A DNA stretch of 64,000 nt, taken from assembly GCF_001429285.1 (NCBI RefSeq), contig NZ_LMJJ01000034.1, forward strand, positions 187,159 to 251,158, in the 5' to 3' direction. Below are positions 17,237 to 28,669 of this stretch, one piece after another. The translations under genes and the position numbers were made by a program. Position 1 is the stretch's first letter; each line of letters begins with the position of its first letter. A model generated the notes under the pieces. That model saw only the letters and a program-made list of their open reading frames with translations. It made no database searches and had not been told where the DNA came from. The DNA is from Ensifer sp. Root278. GTDB lineage: Bacteria > Pseudomonadota > Alphaproteobacteria > Rhizobiales > Rhizobiaceae.

Positions 17237-18532
17237 TCACATGTAGCCGTACATCGGGAAGCGGTCGGTCAGCTTGAGGACCTTTTCGCGAACGCCGGCC
17301 TCGACGGCAGCATTGCCTTCGTCGGAGTTGGCGACCTTCAGGCCGTCGAGGACCTCGACGATCAGCTCGCCGATTTCCTTGAACTCGGCTTCCTTGAAGC
17401 CGCGGGTGGTACCGGCCGGCGTGCCGAGACGGACGCCCGAGGTGACGAACGGCTTTTCAGGGTCGAACGGGATGCCGTTCTTGTTGCAGGTGATGAACGC
17501 ACGGCCGAGGGCGGCTTCCGCGCGCTTGCCGGTTGCGTTCTTCTTGCGCAGGTCGACGAGCATCAGGTGGTTGTCGGTGCCGCCGGAGACGATGTCCAGG
17601 CCGTTGGCCTTCAGCGTTTCGGCGAGTGTGCGGGCGTTCTTGACGATCTGGGCCGCATAGTCCTTGAACGACGGATGCAGCGCTTCGCCGAGAGCAACAG
17701 CCTTGGCGGCGATGACGTGCATCAGCGGGCCGCCCTGGAGACCCGGGAAGACGGCCGAGTTGATCTTCTTGGCGACATCTTCGTCGTTGGTCAGGACCAT
17801 GCCGCCGCGCGGGCCGCGCAGCGACTTGTGCGTCGTCGTGGTGGCGACGTGGCAATGCGGGAACGGCGACGGATGCTGGCCACCGGCAACGAGACCGGCG
17901 ATGTGCGCCATGTCAACCATCAGCCAGGCGCCGACTTCGTCGGCGATCTCGCGGAAGCGCTTCCAGTCCCAGATGCGCGAATAGGCGGTGCCACCGGCAA
18001 TGATCAGCTTCGGCTTGTGCTTGCGCGCCTGCTCGGCAACGTTGTCCATGTCGAGCAGGTGGTCGTCTTCACGCACACCGTAGGAAACGACGTTGAACCA
18101 CTTGCCGGACATGTTGACCGGCGAACCGTGCGTCAGGTGACCGCCCGAGTTGAGGTCGAGGCCCATGAAGGTGTCGCCCGGCTGCAAGAGCGCCAGGAAC
18201 ACGGCCTGGTTCATCTGCGAACCGGAGTTCGGCTGAACGTTGGCGAAGTTGACGCCGAAGAGCTTCTTGGCGCGTTCGATCGCCAGTTCCTCGGCGATAT
18301 CGACGAACTGGCAGCCGCCGTAGTAGCGCTTGCCCGGGTAACCCTCGGCATATTTGTTGGTCATGATCGAGCCCTGGGCTTCGAGCACGGCGCGGGAAAC
18401 GATGTTCTCGGAGGCGATCAGCTCGATCTCGTGGCGCTGACGACCCAGCTCCTTCTCGATCGCACCAAAGATGTCCGGATCGCTGTCGGCCAGAGAACGG
18501 GTGAAGAAGGCGTCATTGGTCTGTTCAAGCAT
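17237..18532 (-). CDS. glyA: Serine hydroxymethyltransferase
   Basis: A 431-residue PLP enzyme that interconverts serine and glycine while loading tetrahydrofolate with a one-carbon unit. The PLP lysine is in [14 protein letters not shown]; other markers are [25 protein letters not shown] and [15 protein letters not shown]. It is the first gene of the glyA-nrdR-ribD-ribE run. The ATG at 18532 fits the family N-terminus. Confidence 0.97.
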   Translation of the reverse strand: MLEQTNDAFFTRSLADSDPDIFGAIEKELGRQRHEIELIASENIVSRAVLEAQGSIMTNKYAEGYPGKRYYGGCQFVDIAEELAIERAKKLFGVNFANVQPNSGSQMNQAVFLALLQPGDTFMGLDLNSGGHLTHGSPVNMSGKWFNVVSYGVREDDHLLDMDNVAEQARKHKPKLIIAGGTAYSRIWDWKRFREIADEVGAWLMVDMAHIAGLVAGGQHPSPFPHCHVATTTTHKSLRGPRGGMVLTNDEDVAKKINSAVFPGLQGGPLMHVIAAKAVALGEALHPSFKDYAAQIVKNARTLAETLKANGLDIVSGGTDNHLMLVDLRKKNATGKRAEAALGRAFITCNKNGIPFDPEKPFVTSGVRLGTPAGTTRGFKEAEFKEIGELIVEVLDGLKVANSDEGNAAVEAGVREKVLKLTDRFPMYGYM

Positions 18533-18660
18533 CGGCGCGAGGCTCCTCTCAAGGGTGGCAGTTCTTTAGCTTCCTCGCACGGCGAGAGCAATATCTGCTG
18601 TGCGGTTTGCGTCATTTCCCCCATCTGCCGCGCCGAAATATCGCGGCGGCTGACGCGTGA

Positions 18661-18692
18661 AAAAGCCGCGCTCCCAGGGGAAGCGCGGCTTT
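18661..18692 (-). terminator. Rho-independent terminator after the L,D-transpeptidase gene
   Basis: AGCCGCGCT and AGCGCGGCT form a nine-base-pair stem around a loop that can pair further (CCC with GGG). Adenines on the plus-strand left side become the T-run for the minus-strand transcript. It ends the upstream transpeptidase gene before glyA. Confidence 0.85.
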
Positions 18693-18716
18693 AGGAATTC
18701 CGTGTCGCAAATTCGC

Positions 18717-20042
18717 TTATTGCGGCAGCGCGTCCTGATCGACCGAGCCGGGCGACTGCTCGACGCCATAGGGCGACTGCAGCGCCAGCTCGGTGGCACC
18801 GTCGCGCTGGTAGATATCATCGCGGAACTGCACCACGCCATCCTTTGCGGACCAGGCCGTGATGTAGGTGAAGAACACGGGCACTTCCTCGGCGAGCGTG
18901 ATCGGCGTGTTGACGCCGGTCTTGATGGTCGCCTCGATCTGCTGGCGCGACCAGCCGGGCGTATCCTTCAGCAACCAGGTCGAAAGATCGCGCACGTTCT
19001 GCACGCGAACGCAGCCGGAAGACTCGAAACGCATCAGCTTGTTGAACAGACCCTGCTGCGGGGTATCGTGCATGTAGACCTGATGCTCGTTGTGGAAGTT
19101 GATCTTCGTCGACGACATCGCGTTGATCTTGCCCGGGTCCTGGCGGAACATCAGGTTCGGCGCCTTCTCGGCGTTCCAATCGACCGTTTCCGGCGACACT
19201 TCGCCGCCACTGCCGTCGAACAGACGGATCGAGTTGCGTGCGAGATAGGTCGGGTCCTTGCGCATCAGCGGCATGATATCCTTCTGGATGATCGAGCGCG
19301 GCGCGGTCCAATAGGGGTTGAGGATGACCTCGTAGATCTTCGAGTTGAGGATCGGCGACTGGCGGTCGATCTTGCCGACGATCGCCGTATGGCGCAGCGC
19401 CACGCGGCCGTTCTCGACCGCTTCGATATAGGCGGCCGGAATGTTGACCATCACGTAGCGGCGGCCAAGATCGCCGGACATCGACTGCAGGCGAACGAGG
19501 TTGGTCTGGAGCTGGCCGAGGCGGGTGTTGGCGTCGACGTTGATCGCCTTCAGCGTGTATTCGCCGATGACGCCATCAGCCGGGAGGCCATGGCGAGCCT
19601 GGAAGCGCTTGACCGCGCCTTCGACGTAGGAATCGAAGGACGAGGAGACGCCTGCCGACTGCGGCAGGTCACCGGAGACCATCAGGCGCTGGCGAAGCTG
19701 CTGCACCGACGGATCCGTGACGCCGAGCTCGAGCTTGACGCTGGTCTGGACCATCGGCCAGCCGCCTTGCGAAACGATGTTCTGGTAGTCGAAGATTGCC
19801 TGCTGCACGTGGGCGATCGTTTCCGGGCCGAAGACCGGCGTGTTCGAAACGACCGTCGTCGCGGTGCGCGATGCCTTGGCGTCGTACTGGTCGTCCCAGG
19901 AGCCGCGGCGTGGCGAATTGATGATCTCGTTCAGGGCGTCCTGTGCGCTTGCCGCGCCGGCAACTGCCACGGCGCCGAAGGTTGCTGCCGAGCGCAGAAA
20001 GGCGCGGCGCGAGAATGCATCAATTCCATTCTTTTTCGACAT
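18717..20042 (-). CDS. L,D-transpeptidase (YkuD family) with peptidoglycan-binding domain
   Basis: A 441-residue exported enzyme. Ser-Arg-Arg-Ala-Phe-Leu at residues 11-16 and a hydrophobic stretch ending AAS-AQ suggest a Tat signal. A PG_binding_1 domain lies at about 138-170 (VKRFQARHGLPADGVIGEYT) and the YkuD catalytic domain at about 195-360, with His325 and Cys344 in SSGCVRVQN. It forms 3-3 cross-links or attaches proteins to peptidoglycan. The start at 20042 gives the signal; the upstream frame is not conserved-looking. The LdtR-like regulator lies 600 bases upstream on the same strand and is the likely controller. Confidence 0.93.
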   Translation of the reverse strand: MSKKNGIDAFSRRAFLRSAATFGAVAVAGAASAQDALNEIINSPRRGSWDDQYDAKASRTATTVVSNTPVFGPETIAHVQQAIFDYQNIVSQGGWPMVQTSVKLELGVTDPSVQQLRQRLMVSGDLPQSAGVSSSFDSYVEGAVKRFQARHGLPADGVIGEYTLKAINVDANTRLGQLQTNLVRLQSMSGDLGRRYVMVNIPAAYIEAVENGRVALRHTAIVGKIDRQSPILNSKIYEVILNPYWTAPRSIIQKDIMPLMRKDPTYLARNSIRLFDGSGGEVSPETVDWNAEKAPNLMFRQDPGKINAMSSTKINFHNEHQVYMHDTPQQGLFNKLMRFESSGCVRVQNVRDLSTWLLKDTPGWSRQQIEATIKTGVNTPITLAEEVPVFFTYITAWSAKDGVVQFRDDIYQRDGATELALQSPYGVEQSPGSVDQDALPQ

Positions 20043-20642
20043 ATTCCTACCATCCCAATGCGTTGGCACGCGCCCTATGCGCTGGCACGCACGTTGCCGG
20101 AGCCCTAACACGATCGTGGTTAACAAAGGTCAACCAACGAGCCACCCTGCCCTCACAAGATTTCACGATACCGCGAGTGAGGACCCTCATCCGGCAGGCG
20201 AAACGCGAAACGAATCCACGCTCAAGAAAACACGTGGCCGCACCTACCGCATGTCGTCGTCGCTGTCACAGCAATATGGCCAATTCGTGTCTCGGACAGG
20301 TTGAACGGCGACATGGCACGCCTTTTGCTTTTCGCCGCAACGGATAAGCCGGCGGACGAGCTGCAGGCGGCAACATTTTGATTTTCTAATACTTTCCGTT
20401 TGGAAAGCCGGCCGAACGCAGGAATGGCGTGCCGAAGCGGTGCGGCTTTTCCGCAACAGGATGAGAAGCCGGCAAATGGCAAAGGTCGGACACGCAGGGA
20501 TTGCGCCCGACCTTTGAACTGGAGGTTCTACAGCGGCGCGCGTCTATTCAGACGCGCAAAGGTCGCTGTACCACATTGAGTTTCTGCATAACTTTGTCCT
20601 TAGATCGCTTCGATCTAAGGACAAAGTTATGCAGGGCCTGGA
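20043..20642. other. Intergenic region between ldtR and the L,D-transpeptidase gene
   Basis: 600 bases without a gene. It must hold the promoter of the transpeptidase. A hairpin, AAAGGTCGG at 20481-20489 with CCGACCTTT at 20507-20515, may terminate ldtR or stabilise its 3' end. The part next to ldtR is a RIME-like repeat listed separately. Short open frames here show no ribosome-binding sites. Confidence 0.55.
20528..20637. repeat. RIME-like intergenic mosaic element, copy A
   Basis: Two palindromes in tandem. Module 1 starts CTACAGCGGCGCGCGTCT and ends GGTCGCTGTA. Module 2 is a perfect inverted repeat with 24-base arms at 20584-20607 and 20611-20634 and a three-base loop. The element lies directly after the ldtR stop codon. 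The two-palindrome architecture matches the rhizobial RIME family; three more copies are in this window. Confidence 0.85.
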
Positions 20643-21155
20643 TTACAGGCGGTACATGATCGAGTCGTTCCAGAAGCGATCGAGGCGCTGCAGGAGCTTG
20701 TTCATCTGGGTGAACTCGTCCGAACCGATACCGCCGACCTTCTGGATCGAGCCGATGTGGCGCTCGTAGAGCTTGGCGACGGTTTCGGCGATTTCCTGGC
20801 CGTCTTCCGTCAGGCTGATACGAACCGAGCGGCGGTCGACGCGAGAGCGCTGGTGGTTGATCAGGCCAAGGTCGACGAGCTTCTTGACGTTATAGGAGAC
20901 GTTCGAGCCGAGGTAGTAGCCGCGGGAGCGAAGTTCGCCGGCGGTCAGTTCCGAGTTGCCGATGTTGAAGAGCAACAGGGCCTGAACGGCGTTGACGTCG
21001 CTGCGACCTTCACGGTCGAATTCGTCCTTGATGACGTCGAGCAGACGGCGGTGCAGACGCTCGACGAGGTGGAGGGATTCCATGTAGAGACCGCGGATGG
21101 TTTCTTCCTGAGGGTCTCGGGGCTGAGCCGCCTGCGGCTTCATCTTCGTGTTCAT
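20643..21155 (-). CDS. ldtR: MarR family regulator LdtR
   Basis: A 170-residue winged helix-turn-helix protein. The recognition region is LTAGELRSRGYYLGSNVSYN, followed by the wing RSRVDRRSVRISLTEDG. LdtR was defined in Liberibacter and Sinorhizobium as an activator of an L,D-transpeptidase gene involved in osmotic stress tolerance; the presence of such a gene directly downstream fits. The identification rests on family character and gene neighbourhood. Confidence 0.88.
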   Translation of the reverse strand: MNTKMKPQAAQPRDPQEETIRGLYMESLHLVERLHRRLLDVIKDEFDREGRSDVNAVQALLLFNIGNSELTAGELRSRGYYLGSNVSYNVKKLVDLGLINHQRSRVDRRSVRISLTEDGQEIAETVAKLYERHIGSIQKVGGIGSDEFTQMNKLLQRLDRFWNDSIMYRL

Positions 21156-21285
21156 TTGACTGCCTCACTGTTTTGTTTGGCGGTGTCAGTTTGTCTGCCC
21201 GCCTTGAGTGAGACCCTATCGAATACGTCTAAAATTCTACTTAAACCGCAGCCTTAACAAGAGCTTGCCATTTGACGAGCCTGTC

Positions 21286-21723
21286 TCAGGGTGAATCAAC
21301 TCTTACCTGCTTGGCCTGCCGCCAGCGCTGAAAGACGAGTGCCGCCCGGAAAAGAACGAAGGTGACGGCAACCGCCACATGCAGCACGACCAGCAAAGGA
21401 CGGGCGCCGAAACTCACCGGATAGAACTCATACATGGCGATCTCGATCGCCGCTGCGACCACCCAGACCACAGGGCCCCAGGAGACGAGCAACCAGAGGC
21501 CGAGCGCCGCAACGGGATAGACGACGGCGAGCGCCGTCGCAGCCGCGCGCCACTCCGGCGACAACAGATCGAAGCGCCCGGCGCCACCATGGGAAAAGCC
21601 GATCAGCATGGCCCAGTAGTTAAGTGCGAACCAGATGCACGAGGCAGAGACCAGACGCAGGAAGATACCGAAGAGGATCTCGGTCAGCGATGGTTTCAGC
21701 ACATGGGCAGAATCATGAAGCAT
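21286..21723 (-). CDS. Small membrane protein of unknown function
   Basis: A 145-residue protein with four hydrophobic segments (starting at LFGIFLRLVSASCIWFAL, then AAATALAVVYPVAALGLWLL, WGPVVWVVAAAIEIAMYEF and LLVVLHVAVAVTFVLFRAAL). It looks like the small rhizobial membrane proteins annotated as DUF6163, though that name is not certain. The ATG at 21723 is used; an ATG at 21753 would add ten residues. It is divergent from hemB with about 190 bases between starts. The frame stays open far upstream antisense to hemB, but that part is not coding. Confidence 0.75.
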   Translation of the reverse strand: MLHDSAHVLKPSLTEILFGIFLRLVSASCIWFALNYWAMLIGFSHGGAGRFDLLSPEWRAAATALAVVYPVAALGLWLLVSWGPVVWVVAAAIEIAMYEFYPVSFGARPLLVVLHVAVAVTFVLFRAALVFQRWRQAKQVRVDSP

Positions 21724-21909
21724 GGCCGGCAAGATAGGGCGGCTCTTCCTCATCCGCCAGCGGGATCGCAGTTTCCCCTCTCCTGCAGCTATCTTTTTGA
21801 AGAGAAGAAATGCCGCAGTTCGTTCACCCGGCGCGCGGTTCCCAATTGCCGCCCCCCCATGATAAAGCGCTTGGCTAACGATGATTTTGACCGGAAAGGC
21901 GTGGGCGCG

Positions 21910-22926
21910 ATGAACGACAGGACGAATCTTGTGGACAGGATCACCGGCCACCGCCGCATGCGCCGCAACCGCAAGGCCGACTGGACGCGGCGACTGGTGC
22001 AGGAAAACCGCCTGACCGTCGACGATCTGATCTGGCCGATCTTCATCGTGCCGGGCAGCAACATCGTCCAGCCGATCGAGGCGATGCCCGGCGTCAACCG
22101 CATGAGCATCGACAAGGCGGTGGAAGCGGTCAAGGAAGCGGCCGATCTCGGCATTCCGGCGATTGCGACCTTCCCGAACATCGACATGGGGCTGCGCGAC
22201 GAGACCGGCTCCAACAGCCTTGCTGCCGACAACCTGATCAATCAGGCGACGCGGGCCTTCAAGAAAGCGGTGCCCGAGATCGGCATCATCACCGACGTCG
22301 CTCTCGATCCCTTCACCAGCCACGGCCATGACGGCATCCTTCGCAACGGCGAGATCGTCAACGACGAAACCGTCGAGATGATCGCAAGGGCGGCGGTCGC
22401 CCAGGCGGATGCCGGCTCCGACATCATCGCCCCCTCCGACATGATGGATGGCCGCATCGGCGCGATCCGCCAGGCGCTCGATGCCGCCGGGCACCAGAAT
22501 GTCGGCATCATGTCCTATGCGACAAAGTTCGCGTCCGGGTTCTACGGCCCCTATCGCGAGGCGATCGGCACCGGCGGCCTTTTGAAGGGCGACAAGAAGA
22601 CCTATTACATCGACCCGGCCAACGGCACCGAAGCGATCCGCGATGCTGCCCTCGACGTCGAGGAAGGCGCCGACATGCTGATGGTGAAACCGGGCCTGCC
22701 CTATCTCGACATCTGCTGGCGCATGAAGGAGGCCTTCGGCCTGCCCGTCTTTGCCTACCAAGTCTCCGGCGAATACTCGCAGGTCAAAGCCGCCGCCGCC
22801 AACGGCTGGATCGACGGCGAGAAGGTGATGCTGGAAACGCTGCTCGCCTTCAAACGCGCCGGCTGCGACGGTATCCTCAGCTATTTCGCCGTCGAGGTGG
22901 CTCGTATCCTTGCCAAAGGCCGTTAA
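21910..22926 (+). CDS. hemB: Delta-aminolevulinic acid dehydratase (porphobilinogen synthase)
   Basis: A 338-residue enzyme that condenses two aminolevulinate molecules to porphobilinogen in haem synthesis. The Schiff-base lysines are Lys206 in SYATKFASGFYGPYR and Lys260 in MVKPGLPYLD. The metal loop reads DVALDPFTSHGHDG at 129-142, with aspartates where zinc enzymes have cysteines, so this is the magnesium-type, zinc-free class. The ATG at 21910 starts the conserved protein. Confidence 0.96.
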   Translation: MNDRTNLVDRITGHRRMRRNRKADWTRRLVQENRLTVDDLIWPIFIVPGSNIVQPIEAMPGVNRMSIDKAVEAVKEAADLGIPAIATFPNIDMGLRDETGSNSLAADNLINQATRAFKKAVPEIGIITDVALDPFTSHGHDGILRNGEIVNDETVEMIARAAVAQADAGSDIIAPSDMMDGRIGAIRQALDAAGHQNVGIMSYATKFASGFYGPYREAIGTGGLLKGDKKTYYIDPANGTEAIRDAALDVEEGADMLMVKPGLPYLDICWRMKEAFGLPVFAYQVSGEYSQVKAAAANGWIDGEKVMLETLLAFKRAGCDGILSYFAVEVARILAKGR

Positions 22927-22956
22927 GCGCAGGCTTCTGTTGCAGGAAATCAAAAT

Positions 22957-23002
22957 TCTACAGCGACCTTTGCGCGTCTGATAAGACGCGCGGCGCTGTG
23001 GT
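22957..23002. repeat. RIME-like element, copy B (module 1 only)
   Basis: The first palindrome of the family is present in inverted orientation, starting TCTACAGCGACCTTTGCGCG and ending CGGCGCTGTGG. The second palindrome is absent on its expected side, which instead runs into the hemB 3' flank. It lies about 30 bases after the hemB stop and could stabilise that mRNA. Confidence 0.75.
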
Positions 23003-23073
23003 GAGCCTCCAATCCTTGTTTTGCAGGCATCACCATCCCATATCCTGCATTCAACCAAGCGAGGCTTAGACGG

Positions 23074-23538
23074 ATGACCATGCACAACGAAGACCTGAGG
23101 CTGCCGAGCAATGACTGGCGCGCCTATCAGGGCGTGCTGTCGCGACGCATCTTTGCCTTCCTGCTCGATTACGCCATCATCGCGGTTCTGTGGATCCCGG
23201 CGGCGGTCGTCGTCTTTTTCCTGGGCATCCTGACGCTCGGCCTCGGCTTTATGCTTTACCCGGCGCTCTTTGCGATCGTCGCCATGCTCTATTTCGGCCT
23301 CACGGTTGGCGGCCGCGAACAGGCCTCCCCCGGCATGCGCATGATGGGGCTGGCAATTGCCCGCACAGACGGGCGCCCGATGGACTTCCTGACCGCCATC
23401 GTCCACCTCGTCATCTTCTGGATCGCCAACGCTCTGCTGACGCCGCTGATCCTGCTGATCGGCCTCTTTACCGACCGCAGCCGCCTGCTGCACGACCTCC
23501 TGATTGGCACCGTCACGGTCCGCCGCGACATGTACTGA
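23074..23538 (+). CDS. RDD family membrane protein
   Basis: A 154-residue protein of the RDD family, named for conserved Arg-Asp-Asp residues. The first helix contains RRIFAFLLDYAI, and the later TDRSRLLHDLLIGTVTV is the family's C-terminal motif. Three to four membrane segments are visible. Some RDD proteins act in ion exchange; function here is unknown. It lies between hemB and bpt on the same strand, with gaps of about 150 bases. Confidence 0.85.
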   Translation: MTMHNEDLRLPSNDWRAYQGVLSRRIFAFLLDYAIIAVLWIPAAVVVFFLGILTLGLGFMLYPALFAIVAMLYFGLTVGGREQASPGMRMMGLAIARTDGRPMDFLTAIVHLVIFWIANALLTPLILLIGLFTDRSRLLHDLLIGTVTVRRDMY

Positions 23539-23678
23539 CCGGAACGCGGCCCATTGTCGGCAACGCTAAAATAACTGGACGGAGGAGGCGGAAGCTGCAA
23601 ACGAGTGAGTTGACGTTTTCCATTCTTCCGCCATGCTATTGTCATGAACAACCGCGCGCAGAGTGACCTCCGCACTCG

Positions 23679-24467
23679 ATGAACACACAGACCACACCGT
23701 CTCCGCAATTCTACCTGACTGCGCCGGCAGCCTGCCCTTATCTGCCGAACGAGATGGAGCGAAAAGTCTTCACCCACATGGTGGGCGAACGTGCGCCGGA
23801 ACTCAACGATCTCCTGACACAGGGCGGCTTCCGCCGGTCGCAGAACATCGCCTACCGCCCAGCCTGCGAGACCTGTCGCGCCTGCATTTCGGTGCGCATT
23901 CTTGCCAACGAGTTCAAGCCCACGCGCTCCATGCGCCGGGTGCTTGCCACCAATCAGGATGTGATCTCGGCGGAGTATCCGGCTGAGCCTTCCAGCGAAC
24001 AGTACAATCTCTTCCGCCGCTATCTCGACCGCCGGCATCAGAAGGGCGGCATGTCGGACATGTCGGTGCTCGACTACGCAATGATGGTCGAAGATACGCA
24101 CGTGCACACGAAGATCATCGAGTATCGCCTGCGGGTCGAAGGCGACGGCATCAGCGAGAAAGCACGCGGGCCGCTCATCGCAGCAGCGCTGACCGATCGC
24201 ATGGGCGACGGTCTTTCGATGGTCTACTCCTACTTCGACCCTGCGCGAGAGGACCGCTCGCTCGGCACTTTCATGATTCTCGACCACATTCGTCGCGCCC
24301 GCGAGCGCGGCCTTCCCCACGTCTATCTTGGCTATTGGGTCAAGGGATCGCGGAAGATGGGGTACAAAACAAAATTTTTGCCGCAAGAACACCTTATGGC
24401 CCGTGGCTGGGAACGCTATGAAGGCGGAGACGCCACCTTGGAAGCCGCTCCTACGAAAACGGGTTAG
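23679..24467 (+). CDS. bpt: Aspartate/glutamate leucyltransferase (N-end rule)
   Basis: A 262-residue aminoacyl-tRNA protein transferase. The N-terminal domain has the [16 protein letters not shown] region and a cysteine cluster in [13 protein letters not shown]; the C-terminal domain has [20 protein letters not shown] and [15 protein letters not shown]. Bpt adds leucine to proteins starting with Asp or Glu and so targets them to ClpS/ClpAP. The stop lies three bases before the next gene. Confidence 0.92.
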   Translation: MNTQTTPSPQFYLTAPAACPYLPNEMERKVFTHMVGERAPELNDLLTQGGFRRSQNIAYRPACETCRACISVRILANEFKPTRSMRRVLATNQDVISAEYPAEPSSEQYNLFRRYLDRRHQKGGMSDMSVLDYAMMVEDTHVHTKIIEYRLRVEGDGISEKARGPLIAAALTDRMGDGLSMVYSYFDPAREDRSLGTFMILDHIRRARERGLPHVYLGYWVKGSRKMGYKTKFLPQEHLMARGWERYEGGDATLEAAPTKTG

Positions 24468-24470
24468 ACA

Positions 24471-25367
24471 TTGAGTTCATCTTCTGATGCCGTGATGCAC
24501 CGGCGCGGCCTTGCCATCACCGGCCTCGGTGGCCTTGCCCTTTCCTTCGATATCCCGCTCATCCGTTCCGCCGGTGGCGACGTCTGGTCGCTGCTCGCGG
24601 TGCGCAGCCTGTCGACGTTCGTGATCGCGCTCGGCGCCTGGTTCGTGATCAACCGCGTGTTCGGCCGGAAGATTTCACTGTTGCCGGGCAAGACCGGGCT
24701 CGTCGTCGGCCTGTTCTACGGCATCAATTCCTGCACGTTCCTGCTCGCCGTCTTCAACACTTCGACGGCGAATGTGGTCTTCATCCTCGCCTTCACCTCG
24801 ATGTTTGCCGCCATTTTGTCCTGGATCTTCCTGAAGGAACGACCATCGAACGCCACGCTCGTGACGATGTTGATCATGGTGTTCGGCGTCGGATTGATCG
24901 TTCAGGACGGGTTGGAAAGCGGCCACCTCTTCGGCGATGCGATGGCAGCATCCTCCGCCTTCCTGCTTGCCAGCGCGATCACGATCAGCCGCGCAAGCAA
25001 GCGCGACATGGCGCTGGTGCCGCTGGTCACGGCGATCTTCCCGGCAGCGGTCGCTCTGTTGATGCTGTCCCCTTCGGGATTCACGATTGCGGAACCCGGC
25101 TATATCTTCTTCAACGGTCTCGTGATGATCCCGCTCGCCTTTTTCTGCCTGGCGACGGGACCGCGTTACCTCTCGGCGCCGGAAGTGGGCATGTTCTACC
25201 TGCTGGAAACGATCCTGGCGCCGATCTGGGTCTGGCTGGTCTTTGCCGAAACCCCGACGACGCAGACCTTGATGGGTGGTGCGATCCTGATCTTCGCGCT
25301 CATCGGCCATTCGCTCTGGCAGATGCGCAGCAGAGCGCTGAGGTCCGCGGTGGCCTGCGCCGAGTAG
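24471..25367 (+). CDS. DMT superfamily (EamA) transporter
   Basis: A 298-residue protein with ten hydrophobic helices in two EamA halves (about 14-140 and 155-290). The second half ends with PEVGMFYLLETILAPIWVWL and ETPTTQTLMGGAILIFAL, the usual signature. It probably exports a metabolite; substrate unknown. The frame begins with TTG four bases after the bpt stop; an ATG at 24495 is an alternative and would remove eight residues. Spacing suggests co-transcription with bpt. Confidence 0.87.
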   Translation: MSSSSDAVMHRRGLAITGLGGLALSFDIPLIRSAGGDVWSLLAVRSLSTFVIALGAWFVINRVFGRKISLLPGKTGLVVGLFYGINSCTFLLAVFNTSTANVVFILAFTSMFAAILSWIFLKERPSNATLVTMLIMVFGVGLIVQDGLESGHLFGDAMAASSAFLLASAITISRASKRDMALVPLVTAIFPAAVALLMLSPSGFTIAEPGYIFFNGLVMIPLAFFCLATGPRYLSAPEVGMFYLLETILAPIWVWLVFAETPTTQTLMGGAILIFALIGHSLWQMRSRALRSAVACAE

Positions 25368-25376
25368 CGCTATCGA

Positions 25377-25799
25377 TCAATTTTCACGGCGAGGACCGGT
25401 CGGCCGGGGGCGGCGCGACTTCTGTTCGGTTTCGCTGCGGCGGTCGCGAATCGGCGTCCGCTCGGGTACAGGCTCCGGCGCGCCGGAGGCCAGCCGGGTT
25501 TCCGGCATCCGCACACGCATCGCCCAAAGCTCGCGGTTGGTGTTGATCCAGGTGGCCGCCTCGCTCAAAGGCGCCGGATTTCCGCTTAGGGATTCGCCTT
25601 CGCGGCGCCGCAGGCGCGTGATGAGGCCCGCTGCATCGAGGAGTGCGATGTGCTTCTCCAATTCTTCGCCTCGCACCGCAACGGCCGAGGCGATATCGGC
25701 GACACGCGCCTCACCGGCAAAGAGGATCTCGAAGATCCGCCGGCGTACCGGGCTGGCGAGCGCCAGGAGAATTTCGTCGAGGGCATTGGCGTTCGGCAT
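25377..25799 (-). CDS. ArsR-like winged helix-turn-helix regulator
   Basis: A 140-residue protein. Residues 5-75 form a winged helix of the ArsR/DUF-type: ILLALASPVRRRIFEILFAG, then VADIASAVAVRGEELEKHIA. The C-terminus is a basic, Pro/Arg-rich tail. The ATG at 25799 has AGGA eight bases upstream; an upstream ATG at 25808 has no such site. It has no Cys-based metal site, so it is not a typical metal sensor. It is convergent with the DMT gene. Confidence 0.72.
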   Translation of the reverse strand: MPNANALDEILLALASPVRRRIFEILFAGEARVADIASAVAVRGEELEKHIALLDAAGLITRLRRREGESLSGNPAPLSEAATWINTNRELWAMRVRMPETRLASGAPEPVPERTPIRDRRSETEQKSRRPRPTGPRREN

Positions 25800-25967
25800 C
25801 GTATCCATCCTGTTGGATGGGCAGTCATCCACGATACGCCGGCACATACAAGCGCCGCTTTTCGCTCGAGTTCGACTGTATTTCCAATACCTTAATGCGC
25901 GAATTCAATGCCCCGGATTGGGACACCAGCCATGCGGCTCATCGGCCGCACGACTGGTATTTTGTGG

Positions 25968-28669
<2,702 letters not shown>

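Noticed and set aside
17225-18694. 489-codon plus-strand frame within glyA
   Set aside because: Antisense shadow of glyA; no family pattern.
21724-23493. Very long minus-strand open frame antisense to hemB
   Set aside because: It is a continuation of the small membrane protein frame without stops, caused by GC-rich codon bias of hemB. The composition (His, Arg, Asp-rich, no domains) is typical of shadow frames.
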